Positions 8,205 to 16,421 of a stretch of 64,000 nucleotides of DNA are shown here, piece by piece; the first letter of the stretch is position 1, and each line of letters starts with the position of its first letter. The DNA lies in contig NZ_QMKK01000048.1 in the NCBI RefSeq assembly GCF_003287875.1, positions 62,001 through 126,000 of the forward strand, given 5' to 3'. Position numbers and translations under genes: made by a program. The notes below the pieces were generated by a model. That model had not been told where the DNA came from, ran no database searches, and saw only the letters and a list, made by a program, of their open reading frames with translations. Source of the stretch: Martinezella tropici. GTDB lineage: Bacteria; Pseudomonadota; Alphaproteobacteria; Rhizobiales; Rhizobiaceae.

Positions 8205-8924
8205 TCAGGCAGCGCAGCTCTTGTTGTTCTTTTCATCCGCAAGAGCAAAGTCCACAGCCGCTTCGGCGTGGATCGTCGTGGTATCGAAGCCGGGCAGGAT
8301 CAGCGCCTTTGGATCGAGGATGAGGCAGATCTCGGTGCAGCCGAGAATGACGCTGTCGGCGCCTGCGGCCTTGGCGCGCTCGATAATGGCGTTCAGCTTC
8401 CGGCGCGATTCGTCCTTGATGATACCGGCGCAGAGCTCGTTAAAGATGATATCGTGCGTGACGGTGCGATCTTCGGGGCCGGGGACCATGATGGAGACGC
8501 CGTTGTCAGCCATGCGTTCGGCATAAAAGCCATGTTCCATCGTGTAGCGGGTTGCGAGTAGCAGAGGCTTGACCCGGCCTGCTGCCTTCAAGGCTGCGGC
8601 GGTCTCATCGATGATGTGGATGAGAGGCGCGGAAATGCGCTCGGCAACCTGAGGCGCGATCAGGTGCATGGTGTTGGTACAGATGAGAACACATTCGGCG
8701 CCGGCGGCCTCCAGGCGTTGCGCAGCATCGGCGAGCCGGTCGGCGGCATCGTTCCAGCGCCCCGCCTTCTGCAGCGTGACGATTTCTTCGAAATTGACGG
8801 AGTACATCACCAGTTCGGCCGAGGAGAGGCCGCCGAGCCGATCGCGGACCATTTCGTTGATCAGGCGGTAATAGACTGCAGAACTCTCGAAACTCATACC
8901 GCCGATCAGGCCAATGGTGCGCAT
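8205..8924 (-). CDS. Aspartate/glutamate racemase family protein
   Basis: A 239-residue protein of the Asp/Glu racemase superfamily (RacX/YgeA type). The N-terminus MRTIGLIGGMSFESS is diagnostic. The two catalytic cysteines are present: Cys82 in CTNTMH and Cys196 in GCTEI. The enzymes interconvert L- and D-amino acids without a cofactor. The gene is divergent from an Lrp/AsnC regulator at 9087, with about 160 bp between, which strongly suggests amino-acid-responsive control. The preferred amino acid cannot be told from the sequence. Confidence 0.9.
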   Translation of the reverse strand: MRTIGLIGGMSFESSAVYYRLINEMVRDRLGGLSSAELVMYSVNFEEIVTLQKAGRWNDAADRLADAAQRLEAAGAECVLICTNTMHLIAPQVAERISAPLIHIIDETAAALKAAGRVKPLLLATRYTMEHGFYAERMADNGVSIMVPGPEDRTVTHDIIFNELCAGIIKDESRRKLNAIIERAKAAGADSVILGCTEICLILDPKALILPGFDTTTIHAEAAVDFALADEKNNKSCAA

Positions 8925-9020
8925 AATGCTGTTCTCCGCTCCTGGATTTTGAATGGAGGAATAGTGCGGTGATTCATCCGCCGTATGTTTGCGTTTTTTG
9001 AAGCTTATCAGGATTTCTCT

Positions 9021-9032
9021 GCAAATGTTTGC
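9021..9032. promoter_or_regulatory. Candidate Lrp/AsnC binding site between racemase and Lrp genes
   Basis: GCAAATGTTTGC has 5-base inverted arms (GCAAA/TTTGC) with a 2-base spacer. Further TTTGCG (about 8989) and GCAAAA (9051) copies lie nearby in an AT-rich tract, as expected for multi-site binding by an Lrp-type octamer. Confidence 0.35.
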
Positions 9033-9086
9033 GCATTTTTCGATTTATGTGCAAAATAGCGGCGTACATACAGGGAATTACCGCAG

Positions 9087-9551
9087 ATGCTGGACGAACG
9101 CGACCGAAAGATCCTCGAATTTCTGCAGGCGGATGCGGGCATATCCGTGACGGAGCTCGCCGATCGCGTCGCCTTGTCGGTGTCGGCGTGCTCGCGGCGT
9201 ATACAGCGGCTTGAGGACAGCGGGCATATTGCCCGGCGCATCGTCGTGCTCGACCGTGAGAAGATGGGGGTGCCGACCACGGTCTATGCGATGATCAAGA
9301 CGGCGCATCATGCCGACGAGTGGATCGAATCTTTCCGTAAGGTCATCGGCGACATCCCCGAGATCGTCGAGGCGCATCGGCTTACCGGGAATTATGATTA
9401 TATTCTCAAGATCGTCTTGCCGCGTGTCGAGCATTACGATGTCATCTACAAGCAGCTCGTGCGCAAGATCGAGCTCTTCGATGTCTCTGCATCGATCTCG
9501 ATGGAGGAGTTGAAAAGCGGCGCCTCCGTTCCTGTCGGGTATGCATATTAA
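9087..9551 (+). CDS. Lrp/AsnC-family transcriptional regulator
   Basis: A 154-residue regulator. The helix-turn-helix region is DRKILEFLQADAGISVTELADRVALSVSACSRRIQRLE (given here in part as its markers DRKILEFL and SVSACSRRI), followed by an RAM/AsnC ligand domain with HRLTGNYDYILKIVL. Lrp paralogues of this type usually sense one amino acid and control a neighbouring metabolic gene. The divergent racemase is the obvious target. The gene also ends about 115 bp before an unrelated PH-domain gene. Confidence 0.9.
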   Translation: MLDERDRKILEFLQADAGISVTELADRVALSVSACSRRIQRLEDSGHIARRIVVLDREKMGVPTTVYAMIKTAHHADEWIESFRKVIGDIPEIVEAHRLTGNYDYILKIVLPRVEHYDVIYKQLVRKIELFDVSASISMEELKSGASVPVGYAY

Positions 9552-9666
9552 ATCGACAGCGTCGCGCGTAAATTCCGCATATCACATCGACAAAGCTCAC
9601 ATGGCGACGGTAGGCTTTTAAGTTGTAGAATCTATCTTGTGATTATCGCTCCAAGGGCAATCCGCT

Positions 9667-10230
9667 ATGCGCAACACAGATATTCAGACTTACCTCCAGC
9701 CTGGTGAAAAACTGTTATGGCAGGGTCGACCAAAGCAAGGTTTCATGGTCGGCAAAAAAGATCTGCTGCTTGTACCCTTTTCGTTGTTGTGGGGCGGCTT
9801 TGCGGTCTTTTGGGAAAGCGCGGTCATCAGGCAAGGCAATGCGCCAATCTTTTTCAGGTTATGGGGCGTGCCTTTCGTGGCGATTGGACTCTATCTTATC
9901 GTCGGTCGTTTCGCGGTCGATGCATTCGTTCGCGCGAGAACTCAATATGCGGTCACTAATCAACGCATCATCATCTTGCGCGAAGGATGGTTTGCCAAGC
10001 TTCTGACCATGTCACTGGATCGCTTACCTGCCGTGGATCTCGATCAGAATGGTGACGGGACCGGTACAATCAATTTCGGAAGCGATACCGAAATCGGCTT
10101 CACACGCCGTGGCGGCGGTATGGGCATGTGGACGCCTGCACTTTCGAACGTGCCGCGATTTATTGGAGTCGCGGACGTGCGCGAAGTGTTCAATCTAATT
10201 GCGCGTGCCCAGTCCACAAAAGCATCCTAG
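9667..10230 (+). CDS. Bacterial PH-domain membrane protein (bPH/YdbT-like)
   Basis: A 187-residue protein. The N-terminal phrase LQPGEKLLWQGRPKQG is the usual start of bacterial PH-domain proteins. Two hydrophobic segments follow (around LVPFSLLWGGFAVFW and GVPFVAIGLYLIVG), then a PH-like beta domain containing YAVTNQRIIIL. A family function is not established; these are small inner-membrane proteins. The gene seems solitary, with AAGGGC as ribosome binding site. Base composition is somewhat lower in GC than its neighbours. Confidence 0.75.
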   Translation: MRNTDIQTYLQPGEKLLWQGRPKQGFMVGKKDLLLVPFSLLWGGFAVFWESAVIRQGNAPIFFRLWGVPFVAIGLYLIVGRFAVDAFVRARTQYAVTNQRIIILREGWFAKLLTMSLDRLPAVDLDQNGDGTGTINFGSDTEIGFTRRGGGMGMWTPALSNVPRFIGVADVREVFNLIARAQSTKAS

Positions 10231-10336
10231 CTCTCAGCATAAGGGAGCGGTGCAGGGGTGCCATGCATAAAAGACGGTTGCTGCTTACTCTTCTCAACCC
10301 TACGTTTTCAGCGAAACGTAGCCATGAGGTGTTGCC

Positions 10337-11599
10337 ATGCAGGATCATCACGTTGTCGTTGTCGGGGGCGGTTTCGGCGGTGTGCAGTGCGTCAACGATC
10401 TGAAAGGCGCTCCCGTCCGCGTCACGATGATTGATCGGCGCAATCATCATCTGTTCCAGCCGCTTCTCTATCAGGTCGCGACCACTTTGCTCGCGACATC
10501 GGAGATTGCCTGGCCGATCCGCAATTTCTTCAGGGACCGTCCCGAGGTGACGACGCTGCTGGCGGAGGTCGTCGGCGTCGACAGCGAAACGCGGCAGGTC
10601 TTCTTGAAGAATGGTCAAAAGATTGGCTACGATACGCTGGTGCTGGCAACGGGGGCCACTCATGCTTATTTCGGTCATGACGAGTGGGAGCCGGTGGCGC
10701 CGGGACTGAAGACTCTGGAGGATGCGACGACCATCCGCCGCCGCGTGCTGCTGGCTTTCGAGCAGGCGGAGATGGAAACGGATCCGACCGTTCGTGAGTC
10801 GCTCCTGACCTTCGTCATCGTCGGCGCGGGGCCGACTGGCGTAGAGCTTGCCGGCATCATTTCGGAACTGGCAAGGACGACCTTGCCCAGGGAGTTCCGC
10901 AATATCGATACCCGAAAGGCAAAGATCATTCTGGTGGAGGCCGGGCCGCGCGTGCTTCCGGCGTTCGCTGAGGATCTGTCCGATTATGCGCGGAAGGAGC
11001 TGGAGGAGCTGGGTGTCGAAATCCGCTTCGGCAAGCCGGTCACCTTGTGCTCGGCCGAAGGCGTGATGATCGGAGACGCCTTCGTACCATGCCGCACCAT
11101 CGTCTGGGCGGCGGGCGTCCAGGCATCGCCGGCCGCCAAATGGCTGGATATTCCTGCGGACCGCGCAGGCCGGGCGGTGGTGGATAAGGAGCTGCGGGCG
11201 CCGGGCAAGCAAGATATTTTCATCATCGGCGATACGGCATCCGTCCTGCGTGACGACGGCAGCCCGGTGCCGGGGATCGCTCCGGCTGCAAAGCAGCAGG
11301 GTGCTTACGTTGCCAAGGTGATCAAGGCGAAGCTGGCCGGCCAGCCGGCGCCGGGGCCATTTCACTATCGCCATCAAGGCAGCCTGGCGACGATCGGTAA
11401 AAGTGCTGCAATCATCGATTTCGGCTGGATTAAGCTTAAGGGCTGGCTAGCCTGGTGGGTGTGGGGCCTGGCCCACATTTATTTCCTGATCGGCGTGCGC
11501 TGGCGCATCGCCGTCGCCTGGAGCTGGCTTTGGATCTATATCAGCCGGCAGCACAGCGCCCGGCTGATCACGCAGAAGGAAACCATGCGCGAGGAATGA
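10337..11599 (+). CDS. ndh: Type II NADH:quinone oxidoreductase (NDH-2)
   Basis: A 420-residue two-dinucleotide-binding flavoprotein. The FAD motif VVVGGGFGGVQCVNDL is at the N-terminus, the NADH motif VIVGAGPTGVELAG around residue 165, and the second FAD segment DIFIIGDTA around residue 295. The C-terminal amphipathic and hydrophobic stretch (WWVWGLAHIYFLIG) is the membrane anchor typical of the family. NDH-2 passes electrons from NADH to the quinone pool without pumping protons. It is monocistronic and ends at a strong intrinsic terminator. Confidence 0.9.
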   Translation: MQDHHVVVVGGGFGGVQCVNDLKGAPVRVTMIDRRNHHLFQPLLYQVATTLLATSEIAWPIRNFFRDRPEVTTLLAEVVGVDSETRQVFLKNGQKIGYDTLVLATGATHAYFGHDEWEPVAPGLKTLEDATTIRRRVLLAFEQAEMETDPTVRESLLTFVIVGAGPTGVELAGIISELARTTLPREFRNIDTRKAKIILVEAGPRVLPAFAEDLSDYARKELEELGVEIRFGKPVTLCSAEGVMIGDAFVPCRTIVWAAGVQASPAAKWLDIPADRAGRAVVDKELRAPGKQDIFIIGDTASVLRDDGSPVPGIAPAAKQQGAYVAKVIKAKLAGQPAPGPFHYRHQGSLATIGKSAAIIDFGWIKLKGWLAWWVWGLAHIYFLIGVRWRIAVAWSWLWIYISRQHSARLITQKETMREE

Positions 11600-11601
11600 A
11601 A

Positions 11602-11630
11602 AAAAGGGCAGCCGCAGCGGCTGCCCTTTT
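11602..11630. terminator. Bidirectional intrinsic terminator between ndh and alcohol dehydrogenase
   Basis: AAAAGGGCAGCCG at 11602-11614 pairs perfectly with CGGCTGCCCTTTT at 11618-11630 around a 3-base loop. The U-run is present in both directions, so it can end transcription of ndh (plus) and of the convergent dehydrogenase (minus). Confidence 0.9.
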
Positions 11631-11655
11631 CCTATGGGTTGCTGCGCGGCAGTGC

Positions 11656-12699
11656 TTATGCCAGCGAAGCGATATCGATGACGAAGCGGTAGCGGACGTC
11701 GCTCTTCAGCACGCGCTCATAGGCTTCGTTGATTTCCTGGATGTTGATCTTCTCGATCTCGGCGACAATGTTGTGCTCGCCGCAGAAGTCGAGCATTTCC
11801 TGGGTTTCCTTGATCGAGCCGATCATGGAGCCGGAAAGGCTGCGGCGGCCGGGGATCAGCGAGAAGGCATGGACCGGAACCGCATGCTCGGGAACGCCGA
11901 CCAGCACCATGCTGCCATCATATTTCAGAAGGTTCAGATAGGCGTTCCAATCGATCGCCGTACCAACCGTGTTGATGATCAGGTCGAAGGTGCCGGCGAG
12001 CTTCGTGAAGGTTTCGGCGTCGCTGGTGGCGTAGTAGTCCTTCGCGCCGAGCTTGAAGCCGTCTTCCTTCTTCGACAGCGTCTGGCTGAGAACTGTCACG
12101 TCGGCGCCCATGGCGTGGGCCAGCTTCACGCCCATGTGGCCGAGGCCGCCCATGCCGACAATCGCGACCTTCTTGCCCGGTCCGGCTTTCCAGTGGCGCA
12201 GCGGCGAATAGAGCGTGATGCCGGCGCACAGCAGCGGTGCGCCCGAATCGAGCGGAATGTTTTCGGGGAAGGAGAGGACATAGCCTTCCTTGACGACGAT
12301 CGAGTCGGAGTAGCCGCCATAGGTTGGCGTCTCGCCATCGGCTTCCACGTCGTTGTAGGTCTGAACCAAGCCCGGCATGTAGTGCTCGTAATCCAGATCG
12401 CGCGTGGCACAGGTCGTGCAGGAATTGACGAAGCAGCCGACGCCGACGCGGTCGCCGACCTTGAACTTCGTGACCTCGGAACCGACGGCGGTCACGATGC
12501 CGGCGACTTCGTGGCCGGGCACCATCGGATATTTCGAGCCGCCCCATTCGTTGCGGGCCTGGTGAATGTCGGAATGGCAGACGCCGCAATATTTGACGGA
12601 GATGACAACGTCGTCCGCGTTCGGCTCGCGCCGCTCGAAAGTGAAAGGCGTGAGCGGCTTGGACGCGTCGGTTGCTGCATAACCCTTTGCGATAGGCAT
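11656..12699 (-). CDS. NAD(P)-dependent zinc alcohol/aldehyde dehydrogenase (YahK/cinnamyl type)
   Basis: A 347-residue medium-chain dehydrogenase. The catalytic zinc ligands are present (GVCHSDIH and PGHEVAG), as is the nucleotide motif VGMGGLGHMGVKLA. It belongs to the YahK/CAD group that reduces aldehydes to alcohols, usually with NADPH. The structural zinc loop is degenerate: it reads SCTTCATRDLDYEHYMPG, so the third and fourth cysteines of the usual C-x2-C-x2-C-x7-C are replaced by Arg and Met. The start at 12699 follows the ATG context after GGAAAT. A divergent AraC regulator suggests aldehyde-induced expression, as with YqhC/YqhD. Confidence 0.9.
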   Translation of the reverse strand: MPIAKGYAATDASKPLTPFTFERREPNADDVVISVKYCGVCHSDIHQARNEWGGSKYPMVPGHEVAGIVTAVGSEVTKFKVGDRVGVGCFVNSCTTCATRDLDYEHYMPGLVQTYNDVEADGETPTYGGYSDSIVVKEGYVLSFPENIPLDSGAPLLCAGITLYSPLRHWKAGPGKKVAIVGMGGLGHMGVKLAHAMGADVTVLSQTLSKKEDGFKLGAKDYYATSDAETFTKLAGTFDLIINTVGTAIDWNAYLNLLKYDGSMVLVGVPEHAVPVHAFSLIPGRRSLSGSMIGSIKETQEMLDFCGEHNIVAEIEKINIQEINEAYERVLKSDVRYRFVIDIASLA

Positions 12700-12784
12700 G
12701 GGAGATTTCCTTATTTTTTCGGATGGGTTGGGAGTAGAATTTGGATGGCCCACCATGCATCAGGACCGGGTCACAGCGTTAGAG

Positions 12785-12814
12785 CGATCCTGCAAGCTTT
12801 ATGTACGATCCTGC
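12785..12814. promoter_or_regulatory. Candidate AraC operator: two direct repeats 21 bp apart
   Basis: CGATCCTGC occurs at 12785-12793 and again at 12806-12814, exactly 21 bp apart, i.e. two helical turns, between the divergent dehydrogenase and AraC-type genes. Direct repeats with this spacing are the usual binding pattern of AraC-family activators. Confidence 0.55.
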
Positions 12815-12900
12815 GAATCTAAATGTGCGGCAGGTCTTTCGCGATCGAATGGTGTTATCTAGATAAGCATCGATATCTGCACGAAAACAGTTGGTTGCGC

Positions 12901-13812
12901 ATGACACTGCCTTTCAATCCCAATCAGGAACTCGCATCGATCGTTGCACGTTTCGCTCCGGGGGACGGCGAACACCGCACGCCGATAGACAATCTTAATC
13001 TCTATCGGCAGTCGGCCGCGACCGTGTGGCAGCATGGGGCTTACCGGCCCTGTTTTGCCATCGTGGTCCAGGGACGCAAGAACCTGACAATCGGCGCCGA
13101 GACCTACAATTACGGGGTCGGCGAGTATATTTTGACTGCGCTCGACTTGCCGGTGTCGACGCAGGTCACCAATGTCGGCAGCGATGCGCCCTATCTTTGC
13201 TTCGGCATGGCGCTCGACAGCGAACGGTTGAAGGAGCTGCTGTCGCGCGTCAGCGTTCCGCGTCAGGCACTGACTGCCGAGCCTGTGCGCGGAATTGCGG
13301 TCAATGCCGCCTCGCCGGAACTGCTCGATGCCTCGCTGCGGCTGCTCCGATTGCTTGATCGGCCCCAAGATATTCCGGCCATGGCGCCTTTGATCGAGCA
13401 GGAAATCCTCTACCGCCTGCTAACTGGTCCGAACGGCCCTCGGCTGCTGCAGATCGCCATGGCGGAGAGCCAGAGCAACCGGGTGGCGCGTGCCGTCGCC
13501 TGGCTCCGCGGCAACTATACGCAGCCGCTGCGCATCGAAGAACTCGCCGAGCGCGTCGGCATGAGCGTTTCCTCGCTGCATCATCATTTTAAGACTGTTA
13601 CGGCCCTATCGCCGATGCAGTATCAAAAGCAGCTTCGGCTGCATGAGGCCCGTCGGCTGATGATCGTCGAGCAGCTCGACGTCGGATCGGCCGGTCATCG
13701 TGTCGGCTATCAGAGTCCTTCACAGTTCAGCCGCGAATATAGTCGGCTTTACGGCCTGCCGCCGCTGAAGGATGTCGAGGCCATGCGCAATAGCGTGGTC
13801 GCGGCCGAGTAG
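12901..13812 (+). CDS. AraC-family transcriptional regulator (AraC_N type, YqhC-like)
   Basis: A 303-residue regulator. The N-terminal AraC_N domain includes RPCFAIVVQGRKNLTIG and GEYILTALDLPVSTQV. The C-terminal double helix-turn-helix begins near IEELAERVGMSVSSLHHHFK and contains YQKQLRLHEARRLM and YQSPSQFSREYSRLYG. The start at 12901 (MTLPFNPN) excludes a 26-codon upstream extension lacking family similarity. It is divergent from the aldehyde dehydrogenase, which matches the YqhC-YqhD layout where the regulator responds to aldehydes. That role is inferred from arrangement. Confidence 0.88.
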   Translation: MTLPFNPNQELASIVARFAPGDGEHRTPIDNLNLYRQSAATVWQHGAYRPCFAIVVQGRKNLTIGAETYNYGVGEYILTALDLPVSTQVTNVGSDAPYLCFGMALDSERLKELLSRVSVPRQALTAEPVRGIAVNAASPELLDASLRLLRLLDRPQDIPAMAPLIEQEILYRLLTGPNGPRLLQIAMAESQSNRVARAVAWLRGNYTQPLRIEELAERVGMSVSSLHHHFKTVTALSPMQYQKQLRLHEARRLMIVEQLDVGSAGHRVGYQSPSQFSREYSRLYGLPPLKDVEAMRNSVVAAE

Positions 13813-13937
13813 GCGATGTTTCCGACCAATCATTTGCGTCAAGCCCTATCGATCAACTGACCGACTCGCGGCAGCTGCTACCGTTTAGTAGCATGAAAAG
13901 CACTCTCTTTTTAACGCAGTGCAGCAACGAATTCCGC

Positions 13938-13966
13938 TTGACGGCTGTCTTGTCGTCCTGCATAAA
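13938..13966 (+). promoter_or_regulatory. Probable promoter of the TetR gene
   Basis: TTGACG (13938-13943) and CATAAA (13961-13966) are separated by 17 bp, a good sigma-70 type match. The predicted start falls near 13973, so the palindromic operator at 13978-13993 would lie just inside the transcript start region, ideal for repression. Confidence 0.55.
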
Positions 13967-13977
13967 GCGCCACGAAC

Positions 13978-13993
13978 CGTACCGTACGGTACG
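13978..13993. promoter_or_regulatory. Perfect 16-bp palindrome, candidate TetR operator
   Basis: CGTACCGTACGGTACG is identical on both strands. It lies 18 bp upstream of the chosen GTG start of the TetR gene and 12 bp downstream of the predicted -10 element, so it is the best candidate for autorepression. Confidence 0.65.
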
Positions 13994-14011
13994 CATTTGG
14001 GAGTGGCCATC

Positions 14012-14662
14012 GTGCTGAGCGAAGTAGGACAGTCGAGCGAGTTTTCGCCGCGCCAGAACGCCGTTCTGGAGCAGGCGCTGCGTCTGCTCGTCGACGGCGG
14101 CGAGAAGGCGCTGACGACCTCGGGCGTCGCGCGCGCCGCCAATTGCTCGAAGGAAAGTCTCTACAAGTGGTTCGGCGACCGTGACGGTCTTTTGTCGGCG
14201 ATGATCACCTATCAGGCCAGCAAGGTTCGCACCTTCGAGCGCAATGGCGAGCGGCTGAATCCGGCAAGCCTGCATGACCACCTCGTCATATTCGCCCGCG
14301 ACCTGCTGGAGGTTCTGGCGGGCGACGTTTCTCTCGCTTTGAACCGCCTGGCGATCGGCCAGTCGAACCGCGATGGCTCGAAGCTCGGCAAGCTGCTTCT
14401 GGAGCGCGGGCGCCGGCAGATCGACCGCCGTGCCATCGGTCTCATCGATGCCGGCAAGCGGGTGGGGTTGCTGCGCTTTGCCGATGCGGACGAGGCATAT
14501 CACACGCTTTATGGGCTCATCGTCTCCGACCTGCATGTGCGCATGCTGCTCGGTGAGCCCGGTTTGAAGGATACGAGCCGTCAGGCTGAGAAGGCGGTCA
14601 GCGCCTTCCTCAAGCTTTACGGCACGGAAAAGGTATTGGCGGAAGCAGCAGCGACCGTCTGA
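14012..14662 (+). CDS. TetR-family transcriptional regulator upstream of ilvC
   Basis: A 216-residue regulator. The helix-turn-helix segment includes ALRLLVDGGEKALTTSGVA and the recognition part AANCSKESLYKWFGDRDGL; the C-terminal half is helical and variable (TetR_C type). The start is ambiguous: the frame is open further upstream, but GTG at 14012 has GGGAG at an 8-base spacing and lies right after the palindromic operator, which favours it. ilvC follows after 44 bp on the same strand, so a link to branched-chain amino acid control is possible, but TetR targets of this subgroup are not known. Confidence 0.85.
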   Translation: MLSEVGQSSEFSPRQNAVLEQALRLLVDGGEKALTTSGVARAANCSKESLYKWFGDRDGLLSAMITYQASKVRTFERNGERLNPASLHDHLVIFARDLLEVLAGDVSLALNRLAIGQSNRDGSKLGKLLLERGRRQIDRRAIGLIDAGKRVGLLRFADADEAYHTLYGLIVSDLHVRMLLGEPGLKDTSRQAEKAVSAFLKLYGTEKVLAEAAATV

Positions 14663-14706
14663 GCAGATCCAAGTTTACACCAGACAAGCAAAGGGAAGGA
14701 CAAACA

Positions 14707-15726
14707 ATGCGCGTCTATTACGATCGTGATGCCGATCTCAACCTCATCAAGTCGAAAAAGGTCGCCGTCATCGGCTACGGTTCCCAGGGCCGCGCTCACG
14801 CGCTGAACCTGAAGGACAGCGGCGCACAGAACCTTGTGATCGCGCTGAAGGCCGGTTCGCCCACGATCAAGAAGGCCGAGGCCGATGGCTTCAAGGTCAT
14901 GACCGTTGCCGAAGCTGCCGCCTGGGCCGACCTGATGATGATGGCGACCCCGGACGAACTGCAGGCCGATATCTATAAGGCCGATATTGCTCCGAACATT
15001 CGTGACGGCGCTGCGATCGCTTTCGCACACGGCCTCAACGTTCACTTCGGCCTCATCGAGCCGAAGGCTTCGGTCGATGTCGTCATGATCGCGCCGAAGG
15101 GCCCGGGCCACACGGTTCGCGGCGAATACCAGAAGGGCGGCGGCGTTCCCTGCCTCGTTGCCGTCCATCAGAACGCTTCCGGCAACGCCCTTGAACTCGC
15201 TCTCTCCTACGCCTGCGGCGTCGGCGGCGGCCGTTCGGGCATCATCGAAACCAACTTCCGCGAAGAGTGCGAAACCGACCTCTTCGGCGAACAGGTCGTT
15301 CTCTGCGGCGGTCTCGTCGAGCTCATCCGCGCCGGCTTCGAAACGCTGGTTGAAGCCGGCTACGCTCCGGAAATGGCCTATTTCGAATGCCTGCACGAAG
15401 TGAAGCTGATCGTCGACCTGATCTATGAAGGCGGCATCGCCAACATGAACTACTCGATCTCGAACACGGCCGAGTGGGGCGAATACGTCACCGGTCCGCG
15501 CATCATCACCGAAGAAACCAAGGCTGAGATGAAGCGTGTCCTCAAGGACATCCAGACCGGCAAGTTCACCTCCGAGTGGATGCAGGAATACCGTTCGGGT
15601 GCTGCCCGCTTCAAGGGTATCCGCCGCAACAACGACAGCCACCAGATCGAAGAAGTCGGCGCCAAGCTGCGCGGCATGATGCCCTGGATCGGCAAGAACA
15701 AGCTGGTCGACAAGTCGGTCAACTAA
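14707..15726 (+). CDS. ilvC: Ketol-acid reductoisomerase IlvC (class I)
   Basis: A 339-residue short (class I) enzyme. It converts acetolactate or acetohydroxybutyrate to the dihydroxy acid with NADPH and Mg2+, a step in valine, leucine and isoleucine synthesis. The N-terminal Rossmann motif is VIGYGSQGRAHALNLKDSG; the conserved AFAHGLNVHFG and the metal-binding ETNFREECETDLFGEQ are complete. The ribosome binding site AAGGGAAGG precedes the ATG. Codon use is strongly biased to C/G-ending codons (ATC, AAG, CTG), consistent with high expression. It ends at an intrinsic terminator. Confidence 0.98.
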   Translation: MRVYYDRDADLNLIKSKKVAVIGYGSQGRAHALNLKDSGAQNLVIALKAGSPTIKKAEADGFKVMTVAEAAAWADLMMMATPDELQADIYKADIAPNIRDGAAIAFAHGLNVHFGLIEPKASVDVVMIAPKGPGHTVRGEYQKGGGVPCLVAVHQNASGNALELALSYACGVGGGRSGIIETNFREECETDLFGEQVVLCGGLVELIRAGFETLVEAGYAPEMAYFECLHEVKLIVDLIYEGGIANMNYSISNTAEWGEYVTGPRIITEETKAEMKRVLKDIQTGKFTSEWMQEYRSGAARFKGIRRNNDSHQIEEVGAKLRGMMPWIGKNKLVDKSVN

Positions 15727-15751
15727 GCTTTCGGCGAGAGCTGGATTGGAG

Positions 15752-15776
15752 GGCCGGGGCGAAAGCTCCGGCCTTT
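15752..15776 (+). terminator. Intrinsic terminator of ilvC
   Basis: GGCCGGGGC (15752-15760), a GAAA loop, and GCTCCGGCC (15765-15773) pair with one G-U wobble and are followed by TTT. It lies 26 bp after the ilvC stop. Confidence 0.75.
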
Positions 15777-16364
15777 CTATTTATGAGCGGCGACGTAGAG
15801 CCATCTTGTGGGCACGCCATCGAAACCGCCACCGTCGGCTTCGGTCATGGTGATGTTCTTCCATCCGCGAATGCTTAGCATATCCCGAAGCCATGAGGCC
15901 GACGGATAGTTGTAATAGCGTCCGAACTTGTCGTGCCCCTCTGCTTCACCCGCCTTGAAGCTGGCGTGGAAGATGCCGCCCGTCTTTAGGGCGCGCAAAA
16001 TGCGATCGAAGATATCCGGCAGAACAGATCGCGGAACATGCAGAAGGCTGGCTTCCGCCCATATGCCGTCGAAGATTTCGGTGGCATCCAAGGCTTCGAA
16101 GCGCATCACTCGAACGGGCCTGCCGAGACGCTTTTCCGCTTCTCTCGCAAGTTCGGCGGAGCCATCCGTGGGCGTAACGTCGAAGCCGCGGGACAGCATG
16201 TAGGCGGCATCCTGACCGCCGCCGCAACCGAGTTCGAGGATGGCTGCGCCTGCGGGCAGGGCGGTCAGAAAGGCATCCAGCCTTTGGCGCGGCAGCCTGC
16301 GTTCACGCGCCGCGTAGACGACGGCGTTGTCGGTATAGAAGGACGATGTCGGATCGGTGCTCAT
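15777..16364 (-). CDS. Class I SAM-dependent methyltransferase
   Basis: A 195-residue methyltransferase of the Methyltransf_11/25 type. The SAM-binding motif I is ILELGCGGGQDAAYML near residue 42, followed by VTPTDGSAELAREAEKR (motif II) and GIWAEASLLHVPR. It probably acts on a small molecule; no substrate-specific feature is visible. It is a stand-alone gene that converges on ilvC; its stop lies within a few bases of the ilvC terminator. Confidence 0.85.
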   Translation of the reverse strand: MSTDPTSSFYTDNAVVYAARERRLPRQRLDAFLTALPAGAAILELGCGGGQDAAYMLSRGFDVTPTDGSAELAREAEKRLGRPVRVMRFEALDATEIFDGIWAEASLLHVPRSVLPDIFDRILRALKTGGIFHASFKAGEAEGHDKFGRYYNYPSASWLRDMLSIRGWKNITMTEADGGGFDGVPTRWLYVAAHK

Positions 16365-16421
16365 GCTGGTTGGCGCCTTTTCGAGATGTATCGCGTTTAA
16401 GCGGAAAAGGGCAAATATCTA

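Noticed and set aside
11455..12822. Plus-strand frame of 455 codons over the alcohol dehydrogenase
   Set aside because: It overlaps the ndh terminator and the dehydrogenase gene and has no domain motif.
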